Assembly: GCF_016653295.1 (NCBI RefSeq)
Contig: NZ_NHSF01000010.1
Location: forward strand, 1 to 64,000
DNA from: Halochromatium salexigens
GTDB taxonomy: Bacteria; Pseudomonadota; Gammaproteobacteria; Chromatiales; Chromatiaceae
Direction of reading: 5' to 3'
Length of the DNA: 64,000 bases
Shown piece after piece: positions 1 through 8,338 of this stretch (position 1 is its first letter; every line of letters begins with the position of its first letter). The notes beneath the pieces are model-generated. The model did no database searches. It was given only the letters and a program-made list of their open reading frames with translations, and was not told where the DNA came from. Position numbers and translations under genes: made by a program.

Positions 1-1
1 C

Positions 2-112
2 GTGGCTGCGACCATCGATAAGCTCGCGCGCAAGGTCCGCCGCGTCTTCGATTATCTGGGCATGACGGCAAATTCCCCACCCCACGACGCCCGATTGGCG
101 ACCGCTGGTTAG
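2..112 (+). CDS. possible C-terminal end of a gene entering from the left
   Basis: One frame is open from the left edge of the window to a TAG at 110-112 and encodes about 36 residues. It begins with a basic, helical-looking stretch (ATIDKLARKVRRVFDYLG). Only the tail is visible and I do not recognise a family. A chance open frame at a window edge is equally possible. Confidence 0.2.
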   Translation: MAATIDKLARKVRRVFDYLGMTANSPPHDARLATAG

Positions 113-175
113 AACGGATTTGCCGTGTCTTCTCTGCTCAGGGTGGTAGGCACTACGCGAGGATTCAGCTCGCTG

Positions 176-433
176 TCATTGTAGCCGTTGCTGCGGCAGC
201 CAACCGGCAATCCGGCTGCGCTCGTCTGATTCGTCGATGCTGAAAAAGCGGTTCAGCACCAACAGGGCCTCGTCGAGGTCCGAGCAGCCGTAGTCGTCCA
301 TCACGACGTGGTTGCTGCAGTCCTCAACGTGGTAGCTGTGTGCTCGGTCTGCGGCGTCATAGCGTAAACGGTAGCCGGACCCGGTCCAGGAGTCCCACTT
401 GTAGCGGATGACTTGTTCTTTTTCGTCAAACAT
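176..433 (-). CDS. small hypothetical protein, 85 aa
   Basis: The predicted protein is short, soluble and rich in acidic and aromatic residues, with no membrane segment or signal peptide and no family I recognise. It has a mixed amino-acid composition (RYKWDSWTGSGYRLRYDAAD near the N-terminus) rather than the Arg/Ala/Ser-rich look of shadow frames, so it is probably real. The ATG at 433 has only a weak purine stretch before it. It reads leftward out of an AT-rich intergenic island (434-780) that would have to hold its promoter. Its job is unknown. Confidence 0.5.
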   Translation of the reverse strand: MFDEKEQVIRYKWDSWTGSGYRLRYDAADRAHSYHVEDCSNHVVMDDYGCSDLDEALLVLNRFFSIDESDERSRIAGWLPQQRLQ

Positions 434-627
434 CTCTTAACCTATTGTATTTAATGATCTATCCGGAAAGTCGAGCAGCGACATGGGAGAGCCGCTGCAT
501 TCGGGATTTCCCGAACGTCAAAACCGCGCATGTCGCAAAAGTACGTCTTGCGGCCTCTTGTTGCATAGTCTATAAGCGTGAATGCCACTTGACAAGGGAA
601 AGTCTAACCTTTGTTTGACGGAAAAAA

Positions 628-708
628 TGCGGAACTACGCACATTTCTAGCAGAAAGATCGATGAATTCTTTTTAGTTTTAAAAAAACAACAAAAGTGCG
701 TTTCCGCA
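628..708. repeat. imperfect inverted repeat in an AT-rich intergenic island
   Basis: The arms 628-642 (TGCGGAACTACGCAC) and 696-708 (GTGCGTTTCCGCA) are complementary over 13 bp, with a two-base bulge in the left arm. They enclose about 53 bases of very AT-rich DNA. The motif AAAAAATGC also occurs as a direct repeat at 622-630 and 711-719. The surrounding gene-free stretch 434-780 is far richer in A+T than the rest of the window. The structure could be an operator, a structured RNA or the edge of acquired DNA. The sequence does not decide between these. Confidence 0.5.
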
Positions 709-735
709 ACAAAAAATGCAAAACAGCACCATCAC

Positions 736-751
736 CGTGATCAAGCTCACG
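736..751. promoter_or_regulatory. CRP/FNR-family-like binding site
   Basis: CGTGA-N6-TCACG forms a symmetric site with the GTGA/TCAC half-sites and 6-bp spacing typical of CRP-family regulators. It lies between the end of metA (805) and the AT-rich island, roughly 300 bp upstream of the small gene that starts at 433. The fit to the half-site pattern is good. Which gene it controls, if any, is inference. Confidence 0.4.
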
Positions 752-804
752 TAAGGCAGTGCGGCTCACTAGGGAAGCCGTTGTTTTCGCTGACGAAGGA
801 CGAG

Positions 805-1881
805 TCAGGATCGTATGAGCATACGCAGCGGATCAGCAGGATCAACCCAGTCCATGAAGGGGAGACAGCGGTCGTTGTGGGTCACCCGATAGATCAGTCC
901 CAGCCAGTTCCCGACCACCCCTTCGGCGGTATCGCGCCAGGTATTGTTGAGTCCGTCCGCGATGCGTGCCTCAGGAAACGGTGGCGGTTCCCGGCCGCGG
1001 TCTAGAGCCCGTTGAAGCATATGGCGATGCTCTTCGAGCACGGCCACCGCCTTGCGCGAGAACACATTGTCCGGGAAGGGTGGGTAGTCGGCGCGAGCGT
1101 CGGTCGCGAAACGCTGGACCTCGCGTTTGTATTCCTTGAGCAACGAGATGGTGTCGTACTCAGGGTGGCCCTGGAACATGACGATGCGCAGCCCATCTGG
1201 GCTGGTGGCCAGGTGCACGCCGGATACATCGCTCTCGACCAGAACCCGCGCCCCAACCGCTTCGAACTGGTCTCGGCTGACCTCGTTGAAGCGCGAATGC
1301 GGGACGTCGAACAGGGTGTTGGTACTTTCGACGAGCGGATGTGTTTGGTCGACCACGCGATGCGTGAATACACCCCAGCGCTTGCGCGGCAGGGGCTGGC
1401 GTGGTTGTCCGTAGCGAAACTGCATCACCGCATGGGTTGCAAGGCAGGAGCAGAGGATCGAGGTGACATGCTCGAAGGCCCAGTCCACCACCTCGATCAA
1501 CGGTGACCAAAACGGTTGTTGTGTCAGTTCCGGGCCGCTTACATTGGCGCCGGTAATAATGAGCGCGTCTAGCCCTTGCTCGCGCACCGTCTCGAAGGGC
1601 TGATAGTAGCGTTCGATATGCGCCCTCGCCTTCTTACCGCGCGGCAGGCCCGGCAGTGAGAAGGGATGCACATAGAATTGGGCGATCTGATTGCTCTGCC
1701 CGACCAGCCGAAAGAACTGACGCTCGGTGGCGGCCAAGGCCGCATCCGGCATCATGTTGAGCAGGCCAACGTGGAGTTCGCGGATATCCTGATGGATCGC
1801 CCAGTCGGACTCGAGGATGTTCTGCCCCTCGGTGCGCAGGCGATTGAAGGTTGGCAAGTCGTTATGGGCAACGATCGGCAT
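805..1881 (-). CDS. metA: homoserine O-succinyltransferase (MetA family)
   Basis: This cytoplasmic enzyme acylates L-homoserine in the first committed step of methionine synthesis. The 358-residue protein has the class I glutamine-amidotransferase-like fold of the family. The nucleophilic cysteine lies in LCSCLATHA (about residues 143-151), and the catalytic His and Glu lie in FQGHPEYD. The frame is open to 1938, but the ATG at 1881 (MPIVAHNDLP) is preferred. It has an AGGAA about eight bases upstream, matches the usual family N-terminus and does not overlap the upstream ATPase gene, which ends at 1895. The 13-bp gap indicates co-transcription with that ATPase. Acyl-donor choice (succinyl or acetyl) cannot be read reliably from the sequence. 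Confidence 0.9.
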   Translation of the reverse strand: MPIVAHNDLPTFNRLRTEGQNILESDWAIHQDIRELHVGLLNMMPDAALAATERQFFRLVGQSNQIAQFYVHPFSLPGLPRGKKARAHIERYYQPFETVREQGLDALIITGANVSGPELTQQPFWSPLIEVVDWAFEHVTSILCSCLATHAVMQFRYGQPRQPLPRKRWGVFTHRVVDQTHPLVESTNTLFDVPHSRFNEVSRDQFEAVGARVLVESDVSGVHLATSPDGLRIVMFQGHPEYDTISLLKEYKREVQRFATDARADYPPFPDNVFSRKAVAVLEEHRHMLQRALDRGREPPPFPEARIADGLNNTWRDTAEGVVGNWLGLIYRVTHNDRCLPFMDWVDPADPLRMLIRS

Positions 1882-1894
1882 CGGTGTGTTCCTG

Positions 1895-2797
1895 TCAGCC
1901 TTGGCTGCGATCGAGCCACTGAAAGGTCTCGGTTTCATCCTCGGGCGCCGGCACCGGCGTGCGCGCGATCGCGGTTTCGATCAGGGTCAGGAAATCCTGC
2001 TCATCGCGCACCGCGGCGACCTCGGTTGACTCGACCGTATAGCCATAGGGCCGCGCAATCGCTTCGTAGCGTGGCACCCGTGAGTGGAACAGGCGCGGGA
2101 ACACCCAACGCGTGAAGTCGTTCGGATCGATATCGGCGACATACTCGAGCCCATGCTCGTTGAGATAGTCCTTGACCGCGGTCTTGATGAAGGCCGGGCG
2201 AAAATAGAGCGGCTTTGGATCGGCCTGGGCGCGCCGAATGAGCTTGATCTCGTCGGCCTGGGGTACGCGGATGTAGAGGATCAGGCTGTGCTGGGCTAAG
2301 AGATCGATCACCGTGGGTTCTTCGAGTTCGCAGAGGCTGCCGCCGACATCGTTGACGAAGTGGCTATAGCCATAGATCTCGCGCGCTTTGCGGATGAACT
2401 CCGGCACATCCTGCATGGCACGGATCTCGGCATCGCGATAGAGCGCCTGACGCCGGTTGAACTCGGGCAGCGATAAACCGCCCTTGTCTGGATCGCCGAG
2501 CTGGCCGACGAAGCTCAACACGGGCCCCAGGTCATCGACTTGGATCTTGTTCTGGAATGCAACCCAATCGCGACGCAGGAGATCGCGCAGGAAGGGCACC
2601 TGCATCGCCTGCAGCTTGATCAGGTCAAGGATCGGCTCATCGAGATAGCGGGTGCCGATGCGATAGTCGCCGGAATAATGAAACCAATCGTTGCGGCGCA
2701 GGAGCCCGGAGAGATAGGTCTTGCCGACCCCGGACATCCCCAGCAGCGTGACGCAACGATGCTGCCAGTGGCGAAATTCGTCGATCGTCAGTCGCAA
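1895..2797 (-). CDS. P-loop ATPase/kinase-like protein upstream of metA
   Basis: The 300-residue soluble protein has a clear Walker A motif, GMSGVGKT, at about residues 20-27, close to the N-terminus as in small nucleoside kinases. No transport, DNA-binding or membrane domain is visible. It precedes metA by 13 bp on the same strand, so the two are likely one operon. A role connected with methionine or homoserine metabolism is inferred from position only. I know this type as an uncharacterised ATPase and do not assign a substrate. Confidence 0.75.
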   Translation of the reverse strand: MRLTIDEFRHWQHRCVTLLGMSGVGKTYLSGLLRRNDWFHYSGDYRIGTRYLDEPILDLIKLQAMQVPFLRDLLRRDWVAFQNKIQVDDLGPVLSFVGQLGDPDKGGLSLPEFNRRQALYRDAEIRAMQDVPEFIRKAREIYGYSHFVNDVGGSLCELEEPTVIDLLAQHSLILYIRVPQADEIKLIRRAQADPKPLYFRPAFIKTAVKDYLNEHGLEYVADIDPNDFTRWVFPRLFHSRVPRYEAIARPYGYTVESTEVAAVRDEQDFLTLIETAIARTPVPAPEDETETFQWLDRSQG

Positions 2798-2885
2798 AAC
2801 GACATCCTCGAGACAGCCAAACCAACGCGAAGCCGAGGCCGCGCACCGGCTCGCTACAAACGCGGCACTATACGCGATTCGCCAA

Positions 2886-4109
2886 CTAGAGGGCTAGCGC
2901 CTCCAGATCGCGATCGCGCATGCCGATCAGATAGAGGATGCCATCGAGGCCGACGGTGGCGATCGAGTGGCGCGCCTGTTCCTTGACCAGCGGCTTGGCG
3001 TGGAAGGCGATGCCGAGGCCGGCGATCGAGAGCATCGGCAGGTCGTTGGCTCCGTCGCCGACGGCGATGACCTGCTCCAGCCGGATGCCTTCGCGGGCGG
3101 CGATCTCACGCAGCAGCTCGGCCTTGCGTTGGCCGTCGACGATGCGGCCGGTGACGCGGCCGGTCAGTCGGCCGTTCTCGAATTCGAGCTGATTGGCATG
3201 CACGTCATCGATGCCGAGGCGCCGCTGCAGGTGCTCGGCGAAGTAGGTGAAGCCGCCGGAGAGGATCGCGACCCGGTAGCCGAGCTGCTTCAAGGCGCTG
3301 ATCAGCCGCTCGGCGCCGTCGGTGATCGGTAGTCGCTCGGCGATACCGGCAAGCACCGTCTCCTCGAGCCCCTCCAACAGCGCCATGCGGCGGCGGAAGC
3401 TCTCGTTGAAATCCAGCTCGCCCAGCATCGCGCGTTCGGTGATCTCGGCGACCTGCGGGCCGACGCCGGCGGCGGCGGCGAGTTCGTCGATGACCTCGGT
3501 CTGGATCAGGGTCGAGTCCATGTCGAAGCAGACCAGGCGCCGGTTGCGGCGGAAGATGTCGTCCTCCTGGATGGCGATATCGACCTCGAGGTGATGGCCA
3601 AGCTCGAGGAAGCTCGCATGCAGGGCGCCGACATCGGCGACCGGGCCCTTGAGCCAGAGCTGGACGCTGGCCGGGCGGCTCGCTCGGCTGGCGCGGCGCG
3701 AGATGCGCCCCGAGAGCCGCGTGATCTGCTCGATGTTGAGCCCGTTCTGAGTGACCACGGCGGACACTTGGGCGATCTGCGCGGCGGTGATCTCGCGCCC
3801 GAGCAGGGTCAGGATGTGGCGCGCCTTGCCTTGCTCATCGACCCAACGCTCGTAGGCATCGGCCTCGACCGGGGTGAAGCGCACCGCGAGCCCCAGCTCA
3901 TGGGCGGCGAACAGCAGCTCCTTGAACACCGGGCAGCTCGCCGGCTCCTCGGGCAGCTCGATGAGCATGCCGAGGGCGAGGGTGTCGTGGATCACCGATT
4001 GGCCGATATCGAGCACCGCGACCTCATAGCGGGCCAGCACCTGGGTCAAGGCCATGGTGATACCGGGCCGGTCGGGGCCGGAGATATCGATCTGGACGAT
4101 CTCGCGCAT
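2886..4109 (-). CDS. serB: phosphoserine phosphatase with N-terminal ACT domains
   Basis: SerB hydrolyses O-phospho-L-serine, the last step of serine synthesis, in the cytoplasm. The first half (about residues 1-180) contains two ACT-like regulatory regions beginning QIDISGPDRPG. The second half is a HAD phosphatase with the nucleophile motif FDMDSTLIQ, the ILSGGFTYF motif and the metal-binding VGDGANDLPML. The ATG at 4109 (MREIVQIDIS) gives 407 residues. A TTG at 4121 is also in frame, and neither start has a convincing ribosome site. The ACT domains suggest amino-acid feedback. It follows the hydrogenase protease by fewer than 20 bp and may be read through from the hox genes. Confidence 0.93.
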   Translation of the reverse strand: MREIVQIDISGPDRPGITMALTQVLARYEVAVLDIGQSVIHDTLALGMLIELPEEPASCPVFKELLFAAHELGLAVRFTPVEADAYERWVDEQGKARHILTLLGREITAAQIAQVSAVVTQNGLNIEQITRLSGRISRRASRASRPASVQLWLKGPVADVGALHASFLELGHHLEVDIAIQEDDIFRRNRRLVCFDMDSTLIQTEVIDELAAAAGVGPQVAEITERAMLGELDFNESFRRRMALLEGLEETVLAGIAERLPITDGAERLISALKQLGYRVAILSGGFTYFAEHLQRRLGIDDVHANQLEFENGRLTGRVTGRIVDGQRKAELLREIAAREGIRLEQVIAVGDGANDLPMLSIAGLGIAFHAKPLVKEQARHSIATVGLDGILYLIGMRDRDLEALAL

Positions 4110-4126
4110 TGGGGTCAGCAACGATT

Positions 4127-4723
4127 TTAGGGGCCGGTGTCAGGGATGTCGGGCTCGGCACCGATGAGGCTCAGCACCTCGGCAATCATCGGCGCGACTG
4201 CCGTCTGCGCCGTCTCGCTCAGCGCATAGCAGGCATAGCCCCAGTCGGCGCCGCCGGCCGAGACCAGCCAGGTCTCGGGCACCCGTTGATACAGGGCCTG
4301 ACACCAGGCGAGCAGCTCGCGCGGATCGTGGAAATGGGCCATGGTCGAGAGGGCGCTGGCATCCGGGGCTAGGCGTTGGCGACTGACCTCGCCGGGCGGC
4401 AGATTGGCCGCCGCGTCGATGAAGATGACGCGCTCGGCGCGGGCGAGATCGTCGACCAGCTCGGCGGTCAGGATGTGGCGTGCCTGGACATCGACCTGGG
4501 CGCTCAGCTCGGGATCGGCGCTGACGCGCGTCTCGAGCTGATCGGCGACCAGCGGGCCGAGCGCATCGTCGCCGCGAATCGGGCTGCCGTAGCCGATCAC
4601 CAGTGCTCGCAGCGGCCTCGTGGTGCTGCTCGGGTGGACAGTGGCAGTGCCTTCTGCGTCAGGGGTTGGCCCGCCAGCGGTGCTGTGCGAGTGCTCATCA
4701 CGCTGAGGCACCGTGGCGCTCAT
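4127..4723 (-). CDS. hoxW: [NiFe]-hydrogenase maturation protease (HoxW/HyaD type)
   Basis: The protease trims the C-terminus of the hydrogenase large subunit after nickel insertion. The 198-residue protein has the family signature GYGSPIRGDDALGP (about residues 44-57) and the metal-site aspartate in VIFIDAA. The first roughly 38 residues are polar, low in complexity and outside the family core, so the true start could be internal. However, the ATG at 4723 overlaps the hoxH stop as ATGA, a typical coupling arrangement. Its place directly after hoxH identifies HoxH as the likely substrate. Confidence 0.88.
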   Translation of the reverse strand: MSATVPQRDEHSHSTAGGPTPDAEGTATVHPSSTTRPLRALVIGYGSPIRGDDALGPLVADQLETRVSADPELSAQVDVQARHILTAELVDDLARAERVIFIDAAANLPPGEVSRQRLAPDASALSTMAHFHDPRELLAWCQALYQRVPETWLVSAGGADWGYACYALSETAQTAVAPMIAEVLSLIGAEPDIPDTGP

Positions 4724-6153
4724 GCGTCGCGCACCAGCCGATCGATGACGGTGCCTGAGGCATCCTTCAGCTCGATGCTCAACGGCATCTGGCCGAACGC
4801 ATGCGAGGCGCAGGAGAGGCAGGGGTCGTAGCAGCGGATCACCGCCTCGACCCGATTGAGCATGCCTTCCGACAGCTTGTTGCCATCGACATAGGCATCG
4901 GCGACCTGCTTGATGCTGCGGTTCATCGCCAGATTGTTGTGGCCGGTGGCGATGATCAGATCGACCCAGGTGATCAGTCCCGCTTCGTCGATCTTGTAGT
5001 GATGCATCAGGGTGCCGCGCGGAGCCTCGGAGACGCCGATGCCCTCGTCGCGGTTGCCGCGCGCATGGGCGCGCACCCGCGTGTCGAGGATTCCCGTGTC
5101 CTTGAGCAGCCGTTGCATCATCTCGATCGCGAAGATGATCTCGACCAGACGCGCGTAATGGTAGTGGAAGCTCGAGCGCACCGGCCCGGAGTCTTCCTGC
5201 AGCATGTGGAACTCGGCCAGGGCGACATCGGCGAACGGCGTGCCGCAGCTCTCGGCGTTATTGAGCCGGGCCAGCGGGCCGACCCGATAAATACCGTTCG
5301 GGTAGCCCATCGGCTTGTAGTAGGGGAACTTCATGTAGCTGAAGTCCTCGACCGCCTCGCCGACGATGCGGGGATAGTCCGACGGCGGCACCCTGTCTTC
5401 GACGATGCGTCCCTGGGCGTCCTTGAGACGCAAGAAGCCGTCGTAGTGCTCGAGCTGGCCCTTGGGTGAGACCAGCGACAGGAACATGGTCTGCATGGTG
5501 CCGAAGTGCTCGGCCTCGTCCTTGAACGTGGGCACCATGGTCTTGAACAGCGCGTAGGTGTCCTTGGCGATGGTCAACGCCTCGGGCAGCATGTTCAGCA
5601 TCGCCTCGCGCTTGTCGCTGTCGAGCGGCTCGTTGACCCCGCCCGGCACCACCCAGGTCGGATGGATCTTCTTGCCGCCGAGCATCTCGATGATGGTCTG
5701 GCCGATCTGGCGCAGCTTGATGCCCTGCTTGGCCAGTTCCGGGTCCTTGGCCATGACGCCGAAGATGTTGCGCTTGGCCGGGTCGGAATCCCAGCCCAGT
5801 AGGAGATCCGGCGAGGAGAGGTGGAAGAACGACAGCGCGTGCGATTGCAGCAGTTGCGCGAGGTTCATCAGCCGGCGCAGCTTCTCGGCGGTGGGCGGGA
5901 TGGTGACCGCGAGCAGGTCGTCACAGGCCTTGTTGGAGGCGAGCAAGTGGCTGACCGGGCAGATGCCGCAGGTGCGCGCGGTCAGGGCCGGCATCTCGCG
6001 GTAGGGGCGGCCCTCGCAGAACTTCTCGAAGCCGCGGAATTGGGTCAGATGGAATTTGGCGTCCTCGACGGCGCCGCTGTCGGCGAGCTGCAGCGAGATG
6101 CGGGCATGGCCCTCGATGCGGGTGACCGGGTCGATGCTGATGGTTCGGCTCAT
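4720..6153 (-). CDS. hoxH: bidirectional [NiFe] hydrogenase large subunit
   Basis: HoxH carries the NiFe(CN)2CO active site that interconverts H2 and protons. The 477-residue protein has both metal-ligand pairs: the N-terminal TCGICPVSH (Cys62 and Cys65) and the C-terminal DPCLSCASH (Cys445 and Cys448). About 26 residues follow His451, which is the expected extension removed by the maturation protease. Its sequence resembles cyanobacterial and proteobacterial group 3d HoxH (KFCEGRP, LSFFHLSSPDLLLG). It lies 57 bp after hoxY and overlaps the protease gene by 4 bp. No obvious ribosome site precedes the ATG. Confidence 0.95.
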   Translation of the reverse strand: MSRTISIDPVTRIEGHARISLQLADSGAVEDAKFHLTQFRGFEKFCEGRPYREMPALTARTCGICPVSHLLASNKACDDLLAVTIPPTAEKLRRLMNLAQLLQSHALSFFHLSSPDLLLGWDSDPAKRNIFGVMAKDPELAKQGIKLRQIGQTIIEMLGGKKIHPTWVVPGGVNEPLDSDKREAMLNMLPEALTIAKDTYALFKTMVPTFKDEAEHFGTMQTMFLSLVSPKGQLEHYDGFLRLKDAQGRIVEDRVPPSDYPRIVGEAVEDFSYMKFPYYKPMGYPNGIYRVGPLARLNNAESCGTPFADVALAEFHMLQEDSGPVRSSFHYHYARLVEIIFAIEMMQRLLKDTGILDTRVRAHARGNRDEGIGVSEAPRGTLMHHYKIDEAGLITWVDLIIATGHNNLAMNRSIKQVADAYVDGNKLSEGMLNRVEAVIRCYDPCLSCASHAFGQMPLSIELKDASGTVIDRLVRDA

Positions 6154-6210
6154 GGTCGCTGGGTCCGGGGCATGATGCGTGGATGGGGGAGCACTCGGTG
6201 CGCCATTCGG

Positions 6211-6819
6211 CTAGGCGCCGAAGCGCGTGTGACTCAGCGGCTGCGGGGTGCGCCCGGCGATCAATTCGCTCAGCACAGCGTGGATGGCATCGGCATTCGG
6301 CGGACAGCCGGGCACGAACACATCGATCGTGACCACCGCATGCACCGGCAGGACCGTCTTGAGCAGTGCCGGGACGCCAACGCTCGGGATCTGTTGGTGG
6401 ACGTTGACGTTCTCGAGATAGGCGCGCTCGTAGACGCTCTCGAGCTTGAACGGATTGCGCATCGCCGGAATGTTGCCGTTGACCGCGCAGTCGCCCAGGC
6501 TGATGAGCAGTTTGCAGTGCTTGCGAAAGCGCTTCGCCTTGTGCAGATCCTCCTCGTTGCTGATCGAGCCCTCGATGATGCCGACATCGACCTGCTCGGG
6601 CAGGGTCTTGGTATCGACGAACGGGCTGTAGACGATGTCGATCTTCTGGACCAGATCGACCAGGCGCTCGTCCATGTCGAGGAAGGACATATGGCAGCCG
6701 GAGCAGCCATCGAGCCAGATGGTCGCGACTTGGATCTTGTCGTCAGTGCTCGTCTCAGCGCCTGCGGCGGGCTGCGGCTGAGAGGCGCTCGAGGTCGAGG
6801 CGTTGCTGTGGGTGGTCAT
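6211..6819 (-). CDS. hoxY: bidirectional hydrogenase small subunit
   Basis: HoxY holds the proximal [4Fe-4S] cluster that passes electrons between HoxH and the diaphorase part. The 202-residue protein contains the four expected cysteines: DGCSGCH (Cys39 and Cys42), GDCAVNGN (Cys111) and PGCPP (Cys172). The first roughly 27 residues are a Ser/Ala/Thr-rich stretch and not a twin-arginine signal, so the enzyme should be cytoplasmic. Its ATG overlaps the hoxU stop as ATGA. Length and motifs match the short group 3 small subunits, which carry a single cluster. Confidence 0.94.
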   Translation of the reverse strand: MTTHSNASTSSASQPQPAAGAETSTDDKIQVATIWLDGCSGCHMSFLDMDERLVDLVQKIDIVYSPFVDTKTLPEQVDVGIIEGSISNEEDLHKAKRFRKHCKLLISLGDCAVNGNIPAMRNPFKLESVYERAYLENVNVHQQIPSVGVPALLKTVLPVHAVVTIDVFVPGCPPNADAIHAVLSELIAGRTPQPLSHTRFGA

Positions 6820-7547
6820 CGTGCGGACCTCCGTCGGGCCAGAATCGGCAGGAAGTGCTGATCTTTGACCATTTCACCGACCGACGTGCCCTGCTTGACC
6901 AGGGCACCGGTCGGGCAGACCTGCACGCATTTACCACAGCTCGTGCAGGTGTCGCTCGCGCCCCAGGGTCTGGCCAGATCGGTGATGACCTGGCAGTCGC
7001 TGCCGCGGCCCATGATGTCCCAGGTGTGGGCGCCTTCGATCTCGTCGCAGACGCGCACGCAGCGGGTGCAGAGCACACAGCGGTTGTGGTCGACGCGGAA
7101 CATCTCATGCGTGCTGTCGACCGCGTAGCCGTGATTGCGGTAGGGCATGCGCACATGGTCGACACCACAGGTCGTGGCCAGCCACTGCAGCTCGCAGTGG
7201 CCGTTGGAGACGCAGACCGAGCAGATGTGATTGCGCTCGGCGAACAGCAGCTCGACGAGCGTGCGCCGATAGCGCTGCAGCTTCTCGGAGGTGGTGGTGA
7301 CCTCCATGCCCTCGGCGACGCGGGTCGCACAGGCCGCGAGCAGGCGGTTTTGACCGGCGACCTCGACCATGCACAGCCGGCAGGCGCCGACCACGGAGAG
7401 CCCGTCCATCCAACACAGGCTTGGGATCGGGATCTTGTTCTCCCGGCACACTTCGATGATGGTTTCGTCTTCGCGCGCCGAGAGATCGTGACCATCGATC
7501 CTCAGCGTGACGACTCGAACACTCGGTTGCGTGGCGATGATGGGCAT
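6816..7547 (-). CDS. hoxU: hydrogenase diaphorase electron-transfer subunit
   Basis: HoxU is the iron-sulfur bridge of Hox hydrogenases and is related to the N-terminus of NuoG. The 243-residue protein shows a [2Fe-2S] set (Cys45, 56, 59, 73), the His107/Cys109/112/118 cluster region, and two ferredoxin motifs, [11 protein letters not shown] (157-167) and [12 protein letters not shown] (201-211). It is the first gene of the unit. The next gene upstream is a zinc-ribbon protein. No HoxF (NADH/FMN) or HoxE gene is present in the window, so the NAD(P)-reactive partner must be encoded elsewhere or be absent. Confidence 0.93.
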   Translation of the reverse strand: MPIIATQPSVRVVTLRIDGHDLSAREDETIIEVCRENKIPIPSLCWMDGLSVVGACRLCMVEVAGQNRLLAACATRVAEGMEVTTTSEKLQRYRRTLVELLFAERNHICSVCVSNGHCELQWLATTCGVDHVRMPYRNHGYAVDSTHEMFRVDHNRCVLCTRCVRVCDEIEGAHTWDIMGRGSDCQVITDLARPWGASDTCTSCGKCVQVCPTGALVKQGTSVGEMVKDQHFLPILARRRSAR

Positions 7548-7661
7548 CGGTCTTACCGTATCCGTCGAGGGTGGGTATGGCGCTGCGTGAGCCTCAGGGC
7601 CCGACGATACACGACCTCCGCGAGCGGTGCATGTCCGCCCGCTGCCGCTAAAACCCTGCCG

Positions 7662-8108
7662 TTAGCGTTGTTTGCTGAGTTTGTTCTTGATCAGCGCGCC
7701 AAACTCGGTGACCGCGAACCAGAGCACACCGGCCCAGATCATGAGCCAAGGCACGCGCCGCCAGATCTCGAGTTCGGCGTCGGGCTCGGGCGGGAACATG
7801 TAGCGCATGATGATACCGACCACCATGCCGCCCCAGAACAGGATGCCGGCAATCGGGATTGGGCGCCCGGCGAGGCGTAATTTGAATGGCTCGACGGTCT
7901 CATGCAGACTCGAATCGCTCGCATCGACAGTGTTGGAGGCCGCTGGCTCGGCGGTATTCATGGGCGCGGTGGCGGTTTGGGTACGCTGCTCGGACTTGGC
8001 GCCGATGGACGCATTGGCGCTGTTGGCGATGGGAACGCCGCAGTGCGGGCAGGTTGGGGCGCGGTCCGAGACCTGGCCGCCGCATTCCGGACAATCGATC
8101 AAGGCCAT
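7662..8108 (-). CDS. zinc-ribbon membrane protein, 148 aa
   Basis: The N-terminus is a double-CxxC zinc ribbon (CPECGG about residues 6-11, CPHCGV about 21-26). A Ser/Thr/Ala-rich linker follows, then two predicted transmembrane helices (about residues 85-105 and 118-137) and a basic tail. Such small zinc-ribbon membrane proteins are common and mostly uncharacterised. It is separated from hoxU by 114 bp, so any link with the hydrogenase is positional only. The gap to the next gene (8109-8338) holds nothing I can name apart from a weak GTTGCC/GGCAAC hairpin. Confidence 0.75.
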   Translation of the reverse strand: MALIDCPECGGQVSDRAPTCPHCGVPIANSANASIGAKSEQRTQTATAPMNTAEPAASNTVDASDSSLHETVEPFKLRLAGRPIPIAGILFWGGMVVGIIMRYMFPPEPDAELEIWRRVPWLMIWAGVLWFAVTEFGALIKNKLSKQR

Positions 8109-8338
8109 GCTGTGAACTCTATGGTTTGGTCCGCAGGGTGCGGGTTGGGCATCGCAGTCGATCAGGGCGCGTGCTGTTGCCGGTGAGCGGGCAACTTGAG
8201 CAGATGCCCTGAAATTCGCCGGGTATCAAAGCAAGTCCGCCGCAAGCGTTCAAGACCGGGCTCGGTATTCTATTGCGCGGGCTCAAGGATCTCGGCGATA
8301 TCACGGAGATACGCGCCAAGCGCGCTCGATACACGCGC

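Noticed and set aside
6855-7880. 341-codon plus-strand frame across hoxU and the zinc-ribbon gene
   Set aside because: It overlaps two minus-strand genes with strong cysteine motifs and shows no coding signature of its own.
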